From CAYLXP01 sp964387425 (GTDB lineage Bacteria; Verrucomicrobiota; Kiritimatiellia; UBA8416), in NCBI GenBank assembly GCA_964387425.1, contig CAYLXP010000005.1, forward strand, positions 1 to 64,000: a stretch of 64,000 nt of DNA, written 5' to 3'. Made by a program: the position numbers and the translations under genes. The notes under the pieces were generated by a model. That model made no database searches, was not told where the DNA came from, and was given only the letters and a program-made list of their open reading frames with translations. Positions 56,293 through 64,000 of the stretch are shown here, piece after piece. Numbering within the stretch: the first letter of the stretch is position 1; every line of letters starts with the position of its first letter.

Positions 56293-56420
56293 TGGTTCTG
56301 TGCTCAATGCCGGTCGGGCCAGAGGCCCAACCCTACCATTCGACTGATGAAAGGGGGGCTCGGGTATGGTAGGGCTGGGCCTCCGGCCCGGCCGGGATCA
56401 ACGAGCAATCGTCCGCATGT
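56293..56420. repeat. RAYT-flanking GTAG palindrome pair, downstream copy
   Basis: Same two units and same order as 55608-55735, with changes mostly in the short middle part. CTAC at 56333-56336 and GTAG at 56369-56372. It fills the leader of the sialate O-acetylesterase gene and accounts for the open frame upstream of 56518. Confidence 0.85.
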
Positions 56421-56517
56421 AGAGCTTCGCCTCGCCGAATCCTGCCTTGTCGCCTCAACGCTCATCACGCTACTCTCACCCGGATTGATTTCAATGTGCC
56501 CAAAGAAAGGACTACCC

Positions 56518-58092
56518 ATGACCAAGCAGATCTTCGCCTTCGTCGCCGCCTCCCTGGTTGCCGCGCTCTCCTCTTCCGTTCATGCTGAAACACGTCTGCC
56601 GGCGCTCTTTGGCAGCCACATGGTGTTGCAGCGCGACATGCCTGTGAAAGTCTGGGGTTGGGATGAAGCGGGGCAGACTGTGACGGTTGAATTCGCTGGT
56701 CAGACCAACTCGACCACTGCAAACAGTGACGGGGATTGGGTCGCCGTGCTCGATGCACTGGAGACGTCCGCCGAAGGACGAGACCTCGTCATTACCGGGT
56801 CCTCCACTCAGCGTTTCAACGATGTCCTCGTCGGCGAAGTATGGCTTTGCTCGGGGCAGTCGAACATGCAGTGGCCCGTGCAGGCATCGAATGACCCCGA
56901 CCTGGAGAGCCTGACGGCCAAGTATCCCAAGATCCGCTTCATCTCCGTCCCGCAGGTCGGGACGCAGGAGTTGCAGGATGATTTCAAGGGGCAGTGGGAT
57001 CTCTGTACGCCGGAGACGGTGAAGCAGTTTTCGGCCGTGGGCTACTACTTCGGGCGTCAGCTCCACCAGACGCTCGATATTCCGATTGGTCTGATTGATA
57101 ACGCCTGGGGCGGCTCTGCTGCCGAAGCGTGGGTCAGTCGTGGTGTGTTGGAAGCGGACCCGGACTACGAACGCTATATGAACGAATGGCGGGAGAAAGA
57201 GCACGGGTACGATTTCGACAAGCAGATGGCGAACTACAAAGTGAAGCTGGAAGAGTGGAAGGCGAAAGCGGCGGCTGCGAAAACCGAAGGCAAGCGCGAG
57301 CCGAACCGGCCGCGTCCGCCGCGGGACATCATGCGTGGCCAGCACCGTCCCGGCAACCTGTATGCCGGCGTACTGCATCCCATCATCGGCTACGGCATTC
57401 GCGGCGCTATCTGGTACCAGGGCGAAAGCAACGCTGGGCGCGCCTGGAACTACCGTAAGCTCTTCCCGCTCATGATTTCGCACTGGCGCAAGCAGTGGGG
57501 GCAGGGTGAATTCCCGTTCTACTGGGTGCAGCTTGCCGATTTCAGAGCGGAGGTGGATGCGCCGGTCGAGAGCAACTGGGCCGAGCTGCGTGAGTCGCAG
57601 ACGATGACCCAGAAACTCCCGAATACGGGCCAGGCCGTGATCACGGACCTCGGTGAAGGCTGTGACATCCACCCGAAGAACAAGCAGGACGTGGCCAAGC
57701 GCCTGGCGCGATTGGCATTGGCGAAGGACTACGGAATCAACATCGTTCACCGCAGCCCGGAGTACCGCTCCATGAAGGTGGAGGGCAATGCCATCGTCGT
57801 GACGTTTGACCACGTTGGCGGCGGCATGGACACATTTGACGTGAACGAGCCGATTGGCTTTGCGATCTGCGGGGAAGACAAGGTGTGGCATTGGGCCAAG
57901 GCCAAGATTCAGGGCAAGGATCGTGTGCGCGTCTGGTGTGACGATGTCGCGGCGCCGGTAGCCGTGCGCTATGCCTGGGCCGATAATCCCGTCTGCAACT
58001 TGCAGAATAGGGAAGGGCTCCCCGCCACGTCGTTCCGTACCGACGACTTTCCGCTGACCACGAAGCCCGCCGAGTCTCCGGCTGACAAGTAG
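56518..58092 (+). CDS. Secreted sialate O-acetylesterase-like carbohydrate esterase
   Basis: 524 residues. Signal peptide MTKQIFAFVAASLVAALSS. SGNH-type esterase blocks: EVWLCSGQSNMQWPV (catalytic Ser), IWYQGESNAGR (block III), and DLGEGCDIHPKNKQ (Asp-His of the triad). An insert of about 60 Lys/Glu-rich residues (about 205-265) precedes block III. Removes O-acetyl groups from sugars such as sialic acid or acetylated polysaccharides. The start is set by AAAGG and the signal peptide; sequence upstream is repeat. Two bases separate its stop from the sulfatase start. Confidence 0.92.
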   Translation: MTKQIFAFVAASLVAALSSSVHAETRLPALFGSHMVLQRDMPVKVWGWDEAGQTVTVEFAGQTNSTTANSDGDWVAVLDALETSAEGRDLVITGSSTQRFNDVLVGEVWLCSGQSNMQWPVQASNDPDLESLTAKYPKIRFISVPQVGTQELQDDFKGQWDLCTPETVKQFSAVGYYFGRQLHQTLDIPIGLIDNAWGGSAAEAWVSRGVLEADPDYERYMNEWREKEHGYDFDKQMANYKVKLEEWKAKAAAAKTEGKREPNRPRPPRDIMRGQHRPGNLYAGVLHPIIGYGIRGAIWYQGESNAGRAWNYRKLFPLMISHWRKQWGQGEFPFYWVQLADFRAEVDAPVESNWAELRESQTMTQKLPNTGQAVITDLGEGCDIHPKNKQDVAKRLARLALAKDYGINIVHRSPEYRSMKVEGNAIVVTFDHVGGGMDTFDVNEPIGFAICGEDKVWHWAKAKIQGKDRVRVWCDDVAAPVAVRYAWADNPVCNLQNREGLPATSFRTDDFPLTTKPAESPADK

Positions 58093-58094
58093 CG

Positions 58095-59933
58095 ATGAAG
58101 CACGGCTCCGGACAGTCTCAGCGGCCGAACATCGTTTTCGTCCTGACCGATGATCAGGGCTATCCGCCGATGGCGTGTCACGGGCATCCGTTCATTCAGA
58201 CCCCGAACCTGGACGCCTTCCATGGCGAGTCGGTACGCTTCGAGCAGTTTCACACTGGGACGACCTGCGCCCCCACGCGGGCGGGGCTGCTGACCGGACA
58301 CTACTGCAACTCGACCGGCGTGTGGCACACGATCGGGGGGCGATCGCTGCTTCGGCGTGATGAGTGGTCGCTAGCGTCCGCTCTCGGTGATGCGGGCTAC
58401 CGAACCGGTCTTTTCGGCAAGTGGCACCTTGGGGATGAGTATCCCTACCGGCCGCAGGACCGTGGGTTCCAGGATGTGATCTGTCATGGAGGCGGTGGCA
58501 TCAGTCAGCAACCCGACTACTGGGGGAATGACTACTTCGATGACACCTACAGGACTAACGGTGAGCCCAAGCCCCATGAGGGCTATTGCACGGACGTCTT
58601 CTTTCGGGAAGCCCTGGACTTCATCGAAGCCAATCGGGAGCGGCCGTTTTTCTGCTTCATCTCCACCAACGCCCCGCATAGCCCCTTTAATGTGGAGCCG
58701 CACTATCGCGACCTCTACACGGAGCACACGGAGAGCGAGAACTACGCCCGTTTCCTCGGCATGGTTACGAACATCGACGAGAACTTCGGGGCGCTGCGCG
58801 ACAGACTGCGTGACCTCGACCTGGAGGACAATACGATCCTCATCTTCATGAGTGACAACGGCCAGACGCCTGTTGGCGATTCCGCAGCCAGGATGTTCAA
58901 TTCAGGCATGCGGGGCTTCAAGAGCAGTCCCTATGATGGGGGACACCGCGTGCCGTTTCTCGTGCGCTGGCCGGACGGTGGCATCTCTACCGGACGCAGC
59001 ATTGAACAGCTTGCCTGTTACGTTGACTTCATGCCGACTCTGCTTGACCTCTGCGGCGTTGATGTGCCTGCCGAGCGCTCCTTCCATGGCGAGAGTCTGA
59101 GGCCACTGTTGGAAGGTCATTTTGATGAGCATTGGTCGGAGCGCGTCATCACGACCGACACGCAGCGCGTGGCCCATCCCCTGAAGTGGCGTCATAGCTG
59201 TGTGATGAAAGACGCCTGGCGCCTTGTGAACAGGAGCGAGCTTTACAACGTCCGGGAGGATCCCGGGCAGGAGACGAATGTCGCCGAGCAACATCCTGAG
59301 CTCGTCAGCGAATTGCAGCAGGCCTACGAGGAGTGGTGGACGTTATGCTCCGCGCAGGATGAGGATGAGATTCCGCTTTCGATCGGTGCGGACGCCCAGG
59401 AGGCTACGGTGCTGCGGACTCATGATCTACGTAATGAACAGGATAGTCAGGTCGTTTGGGACCAGGTGCAGGTTCGACGGGGTGATGTTGCTCATGGCTG
59501 GTGGGAGGTCATGGTGGAGACGGAAGGGGAGTACGAATTCGATCTGCGGCGCTGGCCCGACGAAGCGGGGCATCGCGTGTGCGGCGGCATCGAGGGAGAT
59601 GATGTGGTCTATCGCGCCGACGGAATCGCCGCTGATGAGGTGGCCCGGTATTCCGGCGGCGTGGCCCTGGACATCGACAGCGCGGGACTGCTCGTCTCCG
59701 GTTTGCCGGAGCAGTGGGTCCCTGTAACTCCCGAGGACCGCGGTGCGGTCATCCGCATGAAGCTCCCCGCCGGTCCCTGCCGTGTGCGGGCGCAGTTCTC
59801 TTCTGCCGGTGGGTTCTACTCGTCGGCGTACTACGTCTACGTTCGACGGTTGGGTGGACTAGGCGAGTTCCGGCTCCACAGTAGCGCGGGCTTCTCCGAA
59901 GCCCAGCGCAGATGTACGCAGGACGTTCTTTGA
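58095..59933 (+). CDS. Sulfatase without signal peptide; C-terminus runs into a repeat
   Basis: 612 residues. Metal site PNIVFVLTDDQG, formylglycine motif C58-A-P-T-R (TCAPTRAGLLTG), GKWHLG, and SDNGQTPVGDS. After the sulfatase fold comes a beta-rich C-terminal domain (residues about 450-590) that in related arylsulfatases ends near YYVYVRRL. Here the frame continues and the last 17 residues (SSAGFSEAQRRCTQDVL) are read from the GTAG repeat at 59881. There is no signal peptide, so a cytoplasmic enzyme acting on imported sulfated oligosaccharides is likely. Directly after the esterase gene. Confidence 0.93.
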   Translation: MKHGSGQSQRPNIVFVLTDDQGYPPMACHGHPFIQTPNLDAFHGESVRFEQFHTGTTCAPTRAGLLTGHYCNSTGVWHTIGGRSLLRRDEWSLASALGDAGYRTGLFGKWHLGDEYPYRPQDRGFQDVICHGGGGISQQPDYWGNDYFDDTYRTNGEPKPHEGYCTDVFFREALDFIEANRERPFFCFISTNAPHSPFNVEPHYRDLYTEHTESENYARFLGMVTNIDENFGALRDRLRDLDLEDNTILIFMSDNGQTPVGDSAARMFNSGMRGFKSSPYDGGHRVPFLVRWPDGGISTGRSIEQLACYVDFMPTLLDLCGVDVPAERSFHGESLRPLLEGHFDEHWSERVITTDTQRVAHPLKWRHSCVMKDAWRLVNRSELYNVREDPGQETNVAEQHPELVSELQQAYEEWWTLCSAQDEDEIPLSIGADAQEATVLRTHDLRNEQDSQVVWDQVQVRRGDVAHGWWEVMVETEGEYEFDLRRWPDEAGHRVCGGIEGDDVVYRADGIAADEVARYSGGVALDIDSAGLLVSGLPEQWVPVTPEDRGAVIRMKLPAGPCRVRAQFSSAGGFYSSAYYVYVRRLGGLGEFRLHSSAGFSEAQRRCTQDVL

Positions 59934-60005
59934 TCGGTAAGCGCAGCCGAGAATGGCTCGCCGTATCACGTGATCCGCCCTCGGCTTCGGAGAAGCCGGG
60001 GCTAC
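59881..60005. repeat. Paired GTAG palindromes, TTCTCCGAA family, copy 2
   Basis: GTAGCGCGGGCTTCTCCGAA then GCCCAGCGCAGATG at the left and the reverse complement of GTAGCCCCGGCTTCTCCGAA at the right, as at 7430-7555. The left half is translated as the end of the sulfatase; the right half abuts the 3' end of the convergent lacI-type gene. Confidence 0.75.
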
Positions 60006-60024
60006 TTCCCGGGTCAGGGCTCAG

Positions 60025-61056
60025 CTACTGCCTTGGCGGGACAGATGTGCCGCGGACCAGGATATCAGGCGTGATCCGTTCGTAGCGGACGCCGTTCCTC
60101 GAATCTTCGTTGACCCGATCCAGGTACATTTTGGCAGCCGTTTCGCCGATGAGATGCGGGTGCTGGTCGAACGTGGTCAATGCAACAGGGCAACTTCCGG
60201 AGGGCTCGTTTCCGAATCCGACGAGAGAAACGTTCCCGGGGATGTCGAATCCTTCCGACACGAGAAGGGATGCGACGACGCCTGCCGTCACGTCATTGTA
60301 GCAGAAGATTGCCGTGGGAGCGTTATCCTGCTTCAGAAGCTGAAGAACCGCGCTGTCCAGGTCCGACCGGTCGACGTCGAGGGACTGCCCCCATGCATTG
60401 GCCGTCTCGCTGAGAACGTTGCGGAAGCCGGCCTCACGCAGGCGTGAGGTACTGACCCGTTCGCTGGAGCCGATGAACAGTAGCTTCTGGTGTCCGAGAG
60501 AGATCAGGTACTCTGCCGCCATTCTGCCGCCGGCCTCGTCGTCCGTTCCGACAAAGTCGGTCGCCACGTTGGACATTTCCCGGTCAAACAGGATGAGCGG
60601 GATATCCCGCTCCCAGATCTCTTCGAAATAGGACCGCTCGAAGGCTTCACTGCTTGGGCGCAGGATTACGCCATCCACGCGGCGGTCGATCAGTTGGTGG
60701 ATGATCTTGCGTTCCGTGGTTTCCTCTCGCTGGTCGGCTTTGAGCGGGTTCCAGCCCAGCAGCATAATAACATCCGTGCTGAGAAAGGTGTGATGAATGC
60801 CCGTGACCACCTGGGAGTAGAAGGGGGTGGAGACGGGAATCATGACGCCCGCGGTATGGGTCCGTCCGGTCTGCATACCGTGAACGAGGGCGTTTGGGCG
60901 GTACTTGAGGCGCTCGGCGATCTCGAAGATCTTCTCCTTTGTGCTCTCTGCGTACTTGCCGCCCTTGCGGTTGAGAATGCGCGAGACGGTGGTGAGCGTG
61001 ACGCCTGCCTCCTCGGCGATCGTCTTCATAGTCACTTTTTCTCGTTGCGCAGCCAT
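60025..61056 (-). CDS. LacI-family transcriptional regulator
   Basis: 343 residues. N-terminal helix-turn-helix VTMKTIAEEAGVTLTTVSRILN with hinge RLKYRPNALVHGMQTGRT, then a periplasmic-binding-like sensor domain (VDGVILRP, IPLILFDRE, FVGTDDEAGGRMAAEYLISLGHQKLLFIG, TAIFCYNDVTAGVVASL). It is divergent from the GH95 and symporter genes, so it most likely controls them in response to a sugar. AAGGAGA precedes the ATG, and a strong promoter lies upstream. Confidence 0.95.
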   Translation of the reverse strand: MAAQREKVTMKTIAEEAGVTLTTVSRILNRKGGKYAESTKEKIFEIAERLKYRPNALVHGMQTGRTHTAGVMIPVSTPFYSQVVTGIHHTFLSTDVIMLLGWNPLKADQREETTERKIIHQLIDRRVDGVILRPSSEAFERSYFEEIWERDIPLILFDREMSNVATDFVGTDDEAGGRMAAEYLISLGHQKLLFIGSSERVSTSRLREAGFRNVLSETANAWGQSLDVDRSDLDSAVLQLLKQDNAPTAIFCYNDVTAGVVASLLVSEGFDIPGNVSLVGFGNEPSGSCPVALTTFDQHPHLIGETAAKMYLDRVNEDSRNGVRYERITPDILVRGTSVPPRQ

Positions 61057-61079
61057 AGAGTCTCCTTGTGTGATGAATG

Positions 61080-61108
61080 ATAGTAGTAACAGAAAATTGC
61101 ATTGTCAA
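61080..61108 (-). promoter_or_regulatory. Near-consensus sigma-70 promoter of the LacI-type gene
   Basis: On the minus strand TTGACA - 17 bases - TACTAT: eleven of twelve consensus bases with ideal spacing. Transcription would start near 61073, 17 bases before the ATG. Confidence 0.85.
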
Positions 61109-61203
61109 CAGGGTGATTTGCCAGGAATCGAGCATTTACGCCATGTTACTACTTGCATTTTGCGGCATTGTCTGTGATGCTTATCGGGATACGGAGATAC
61201 TTG

Positions 61204-63621
61204 ATGAAGAATATGCTGCAGATGAAGACCCCATCATCCTGGTGGGGCGCCAAGTGGCGGGAAGCGCTTCCGTCAGGAAACGGAACGATCGGCGCCGCTG
61301 TCTATGGTGGCGTGCATGACGAGACCGTCTTGCTGACGCACGAGGACCTGTGGCACCGATCCCGTACGCAGGAGCTTCCGGATGTCAGCGAGCACCTCCC
61401 GGAAGTCAGGAGACTCCTGGCGGAGCAACAGGTCTACGAAGCGGATGCCCTGCTCGAGCAGGAGCTAAAAGGCCGCGGTTACCGGCCGAAGATTGGCTCG
61501 CCGCTTCCCCTGGGGGATCTCAAGATCAGAATGCCGGTGCAGGAGGGGTTCCGTCAGTATCGCCGGACGCTCAACATGGAGACCGGCGAGGTCGCCGTGA
61601 CGTGGAAGGATGGGGCCTCCTCCTACAGTCGAACCCTGTTTGTCTCGCGCCCGGACAACCTCGTGGTGATGGAGATCAAATGCAGTGAGCCGTCTTTGGT
61701 TGTTGATGCGACTCTGAGGTTGCACGATGAGCGCGATAAGACCTCGGCGGTTGGCAAGGTTGCCATACTGCCCACAAACGTCGACGTGCAGTCCGATGCT
61801 TCCGGTTGGATTCGCTTTGCCGCGTGCAACGACGACGGAACTGATTTTGGTGCGGTTGCACGCGTTCTACCTTTCTCCACTTCCGGTTCGAATGCAGGAC
61901 CTCCCGTGCTTGCTGCGCAGGATGGGCATATTCTCGTTAAGGACGCGGATCGCGTGTTGATTGTTATCAAGCTCTTCGTGCAGGGCAAGCGGCAGTCCGC
62001 CTGGCCTGAACTGGTGCGGCAGTTGAACAACATTGATATGGACTACGAGGCGCTGCTTCTTTCGCACGCTGTTGAACACGGTGAGCTCTTCTCACGGGTC
62101 AAACTCGACCTGGGGGGGAAGGATGACGTTCACGCCCTCTCCAATGAGGAGCTTCTTCTGGATGCCTACCAGGGAGCGGCCTCGACGGCGTTCGTCGAGA
62201 AGATGTGGGCCTATGGGCGCTACCTGCTGATTTCAAGCTCCCGGCCAGGGGGCCAGCCCTGTCCGTTACACGGGAAATGGTGTGGGGCCTATCTCGGATT
62301 CTGGACCTTCCACATGGCAAACGAGAATCTGCAGATGATCTACTGGCAGTCCCTTTCGGGGCAGCTGGCAGAGACGATCCTGCCGGTCTTCGACTACTTC
62401 GACCGCTTGATGAACGACTTTCGGGAGAACGCCCGCAAGCTCTACGGTTGTCGGGGCATCTACGTGCCGGCCGTTTCCACCCCCGAGTCAGGGCTTCTGA
62501 AGACCACGAAGCCGCATATCATCCACTGGACCGGGGCGGCTGCATGGATTGCACAGCACTACTACGACTACTACCTCTACACGGGCGATAAGACGTTTCT
62601 GAAAGAGCGGGCTTTTCCTTTCCTGCGTGAGACCGCCCAGTTCTACGAGGATTTCTTCACGATTGGCGACGACGGATTCTACGAGAGCTCCCCATCCAAC
62701 TCCCCGGAAAACACCCCGGGGAACTACTGGGATGGCGAAGACATGGGGGGCTCCATGGAGACCACCATCAACGCGACCATGGATTTTGCCCTCGCGAAGG
62801 AAGTCCTGACGCACCTGCTCGAAGCGGCAGAAATCCTGGGAGTGAATGGAGAGCAGGCGGCGAAGTGGGAAGAGATGCGTGAGCGGATTCCGCCCTACCA
62901 GATCAACGACGATGGGGCGATCAAGGAGTGGATGCATCCCTTCTTTGAAGACAATTACCACCATCGACATCAATCGCACATCTATCCCGTGTTCCCGGGA
63001 ATCGAAGTGAGGCCCACCTCGAATCCTGTTCTGTTCTATGCCTTCAGGACCGCCATCGAGAAACGCCTCCAGATTGGAATCAGCGAGCAGACCGGATGGT
63101 CCCTGGCGCACATGGCAAACATCTGGGCACGCATGAAAGAGGGTAACCAGGCGCTCAATTGCCTGGACCTGATCTCGCGCTCCTGTATTAAGAACAACTT
63201 CTATACGACCCACAATGACTGGCGCAACATGGGCATTGGGGTACGTTTGCCGTGGGCGCCGTTTCAGATTGACGCCAACATGGGCTGGTCGGCCGCGATC
63301 CAGGAGATGCTCCTGTTCTCCCGGCCCGGGAAGCTCGCCGTGCTGCCGGCGCTTCCGGACCGGTGGCCGCGGGGATCCGTTAAAGGCCTTATGGCTCGCG
63401 GCGGCGTGCGGGTATCGATAGAGTGGGATATCAAGGTCGGCGAGCTCTCGGTCGAGTTGTGTTCCATAGGGAGAGCGCAGACGGTTGAGTTGGAGTTACC
63501 TTTTGGTGCGTCGCAGCGCCTCTCCATTGAACTGGAAGCTGACCAGGCAAAGCGCGTTATCATTAGCGAGACAACGACGCGCAGCCCCAAGACAGCGGCG
63601 GCACAAACTGAGGAGACATGA
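61204..63621 (+). CDS. GH95-family glycoside hydrolase (alpha-L-fucosidase/galactosidase-like)
   Basis: 805 residues. N-terminal GH95 domain: WREALPSGNGTIGAAVYGGV and LLTHEDLWH, matching the W-EALPxGNGxxGAMVxGG...NEDTLW pattern. The (alpha/alpha)6 part contains GYPVxGG-like CPLHGKWCGAYLGFWTFHMANENLQMIYW (written here in pieces of the 270-290 region), HWTGAAAWIAQHYYDYYLYTGD and ENTPGNYWDGEDMGGSMETTINATMDFAL, and ends with a beta domain. It lacks a signal peptide, so it acts in the cytoplasm. Start ATG 61204 has GGAG eight bases before. Overlaps the symporter start by 4 bases. Confidence 0.88.
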   Translation: MKNMLQMKTPSSWWGAKWREALPSGNGTIGAAVYGGVHDETVLLTHEDLWHRSRTQELPDVSEHLPEVRRLLAEQQVYEADALLEQELKGRGYRPKIGSPLPLGDLKIRMPVQEGFRQYRRTLNMETGEVAVTWKDGASSYSRTLFVSRPDNLVVMEIKCSEPSLVVDATLRLHDERDKTSAVGKVAILPTNVDVQSDASGWIRFAACNDDGTDFGAVARVLPFSTSGSNAGPPVLAAQDGHILVKDADRVLIVIKLFVQGKRQSAWPELVRQLNNIDMDYEALLLSHAVEHGELFSRVKLDLGGKDDVHALSNEELLLDAYQGAASTAFVEKMWAYGRYLLISSSRPGGQPCPLHGKWCGAYLGFWTFHMANENLQMIYWQSLSGQLAETILPVFDYFDRLMNDFRENARKLYGCRGIYVPAVSTPESGLLKTTKPHIIHWTGAAAWIAQHYYDYYLYTGDKTFLKERAFPFLRETAQFYEDFFTIGDDGFYESSPSNSPENTPGNYWDGEDMGGSMETTINATMDFALAKEVLTHLLEAAEILGVNGEQAAKWEEMRERIPPYQINDDGAIKEWMHPFFEDNYHHRHQSHIYPVFPGIEVRPTSNPVLFYAFRTAIEKRLQIGISEQTGWSLAHMANIWARMKEGNQALNCLDLISRSCIKNNFYTTHNDWRNMGIGVRLPWAPFQIDANMGWSAAIQEMLLFSRPGKLAVLPALPDRWPRGSVKGLMARGGVRVSIEWDIKVGELSVELCSIGRAQTVELELPFGASQRLSIELEADQAKRVIISETTTRSPKTAAAQTEET

Positions 63622-64000
63622 TGCATTGGATTGACTGGTCGGTCGTGGCGGTGTTCCTGGTTTCTATGATCCTGGTGGGCGTCTACTTCAGCCGCCGGGC
63701 CGGCAAGAACGTGGATTCCTTTTTCGTTTCAGGACGAACACTGAAGTGGTACGTCGCGGGCGCCTCCATGATTGCCACCGGGTTTGCCGCCGACACACCG
63801 CTCTGGGTTGGCGCATTGGTTCGGAAGTACGGCCTTCACGCTTGCTGGCAGTATTGGACCCCCATGCTCGGCGCCGCCTTGGCCGTGGCCCTGTTCAGTC
63901 GTATGTGGCGTCGTACCGAGCTGGTAACCGATGTCGAAATGGTTGAGCTTCGGTATGCCGGAAAGTCGGCCGGGGCGCTGCGTGGCATATCCGCATCTGT
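63618..64000 (+). CDS. Sodium:solute symporter (3' end cut by window)
   Basis: First 127 residues of a sodium/solute symporter (SSS family): MMHWIDWSVVAVFLVSMILV then GVYFSRRAGKNVDSFFVSGRTLKWYVAGASMIATGFAADTPLW (helices 1 and 2 with the SxFFxSGR signature, at about residues 22-66), followed by helix 3 near LGAALAVALFSRMW. ATG overlaps the GH95 stop; GAGGAG precedes. Probably imports the sugar or oligosaccharide processed by the GH95 enzyme and is controlled by the LacI-type regulator. Confidence 0.93.
   Translation, partial: MMHWIDWSVVAVFLVSMILVGVYFSRRAGKNVDSFFVSGRTLKWYVAGASMIATGFAADTPLWVGALVRKYGLHACWQYWTPMLGAALAVALFSRMWRRTELVTDVEMVELRYAGKSAGALRGISAS

Noticed and set aside
56200..56517. Extended N-terminus of the sialate O-acetylesterase
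   Set aside because: It runs through the RAYT end and the REP pair; the signal peptide begins at 56518.

Overview
The window reads as a chromosome segment of a high-GC, Gram-negative bacterium of the Planctomycetes-Verrucomicrobia-Chlamydiae type, most likely Kiritimatiellota or a near relative. This is inferred from type III glutamine synthetases, formylglycine-type sulfatases, a fucosidase-like GH95 enzyme, a secreted PQQ-propeller protein, PEGA and FHA envelope proteins, and dense GTAG-headed palindromic repeats. No rRNA or tRNA gene was seen, so placement rests on protein families only. Both ends are cut: the first gene lacks its 5' end and the last its 3' end.

Region 1 (1-18.7 kb) is a nitrogen island. 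Two type III glutamine synthetases flank gltB and gltD (GOGAT). Downstream are gdhA, an NrpR-family regulator (best known from methanogenic archaea) divergent from gdhA, a canonical purF, and a purF paralogue whose catalytic N-terminal Cys is missing, in an operon with a KaiC-like/PPDK-like fusion protein. Two inverted repeats in the gdhA-nrpR intergenic region resemble the known NrpR operator layout.

Region 2 (19-32.6 kb) is housekeeping: ispD-like, phosphoesterase, ferredoxin, radical SAM, HAD, secA, lnt, prfB (with the classical +1 frameshift site), yicC, gmk, coaC, a LapA-like protein, DUF192 and a Tat-exported phosphoesterase. Many of these genes overlap by 4-8 bases.

Region 3 (32.6-48.9 kb) is envelope and polymer biology: a GH9 hydrolase and a sulfatase, a PEGA/FHA operon, then two divergent operons. 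One (minus strand) has an ExbB/MotA-like protein with a coiled-coil tail, an ExbD-like protein and a 783-residue periplasmic helical protein. The other (plus strand) has a VTC polyphosphate-polymerase-like protein, a DUF4956 membrane protein, an HlyD-like adaptor and a TolC-like outer-membrane channel. This back-to-back set is the best candidate for an undescribed machine.

Region 4 (48.9-64 kb) is carbohydrate use: an ABC sugar importer without its ATPase, a secreted methyltransferase-like/PQQ-propeller fusion, a sialate O-acetylesterase, a sulfatase without signal peptide, a LacI regulator, a GH95 enzyme and a sodium:solute symporter. A REP-associated tyrosine transposase (RAYT) lies here between two near-identical repeats, and GTAG-headed palindromes of the same architecture are scattered through the window. 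Some repeats form the 3' ends of genes.
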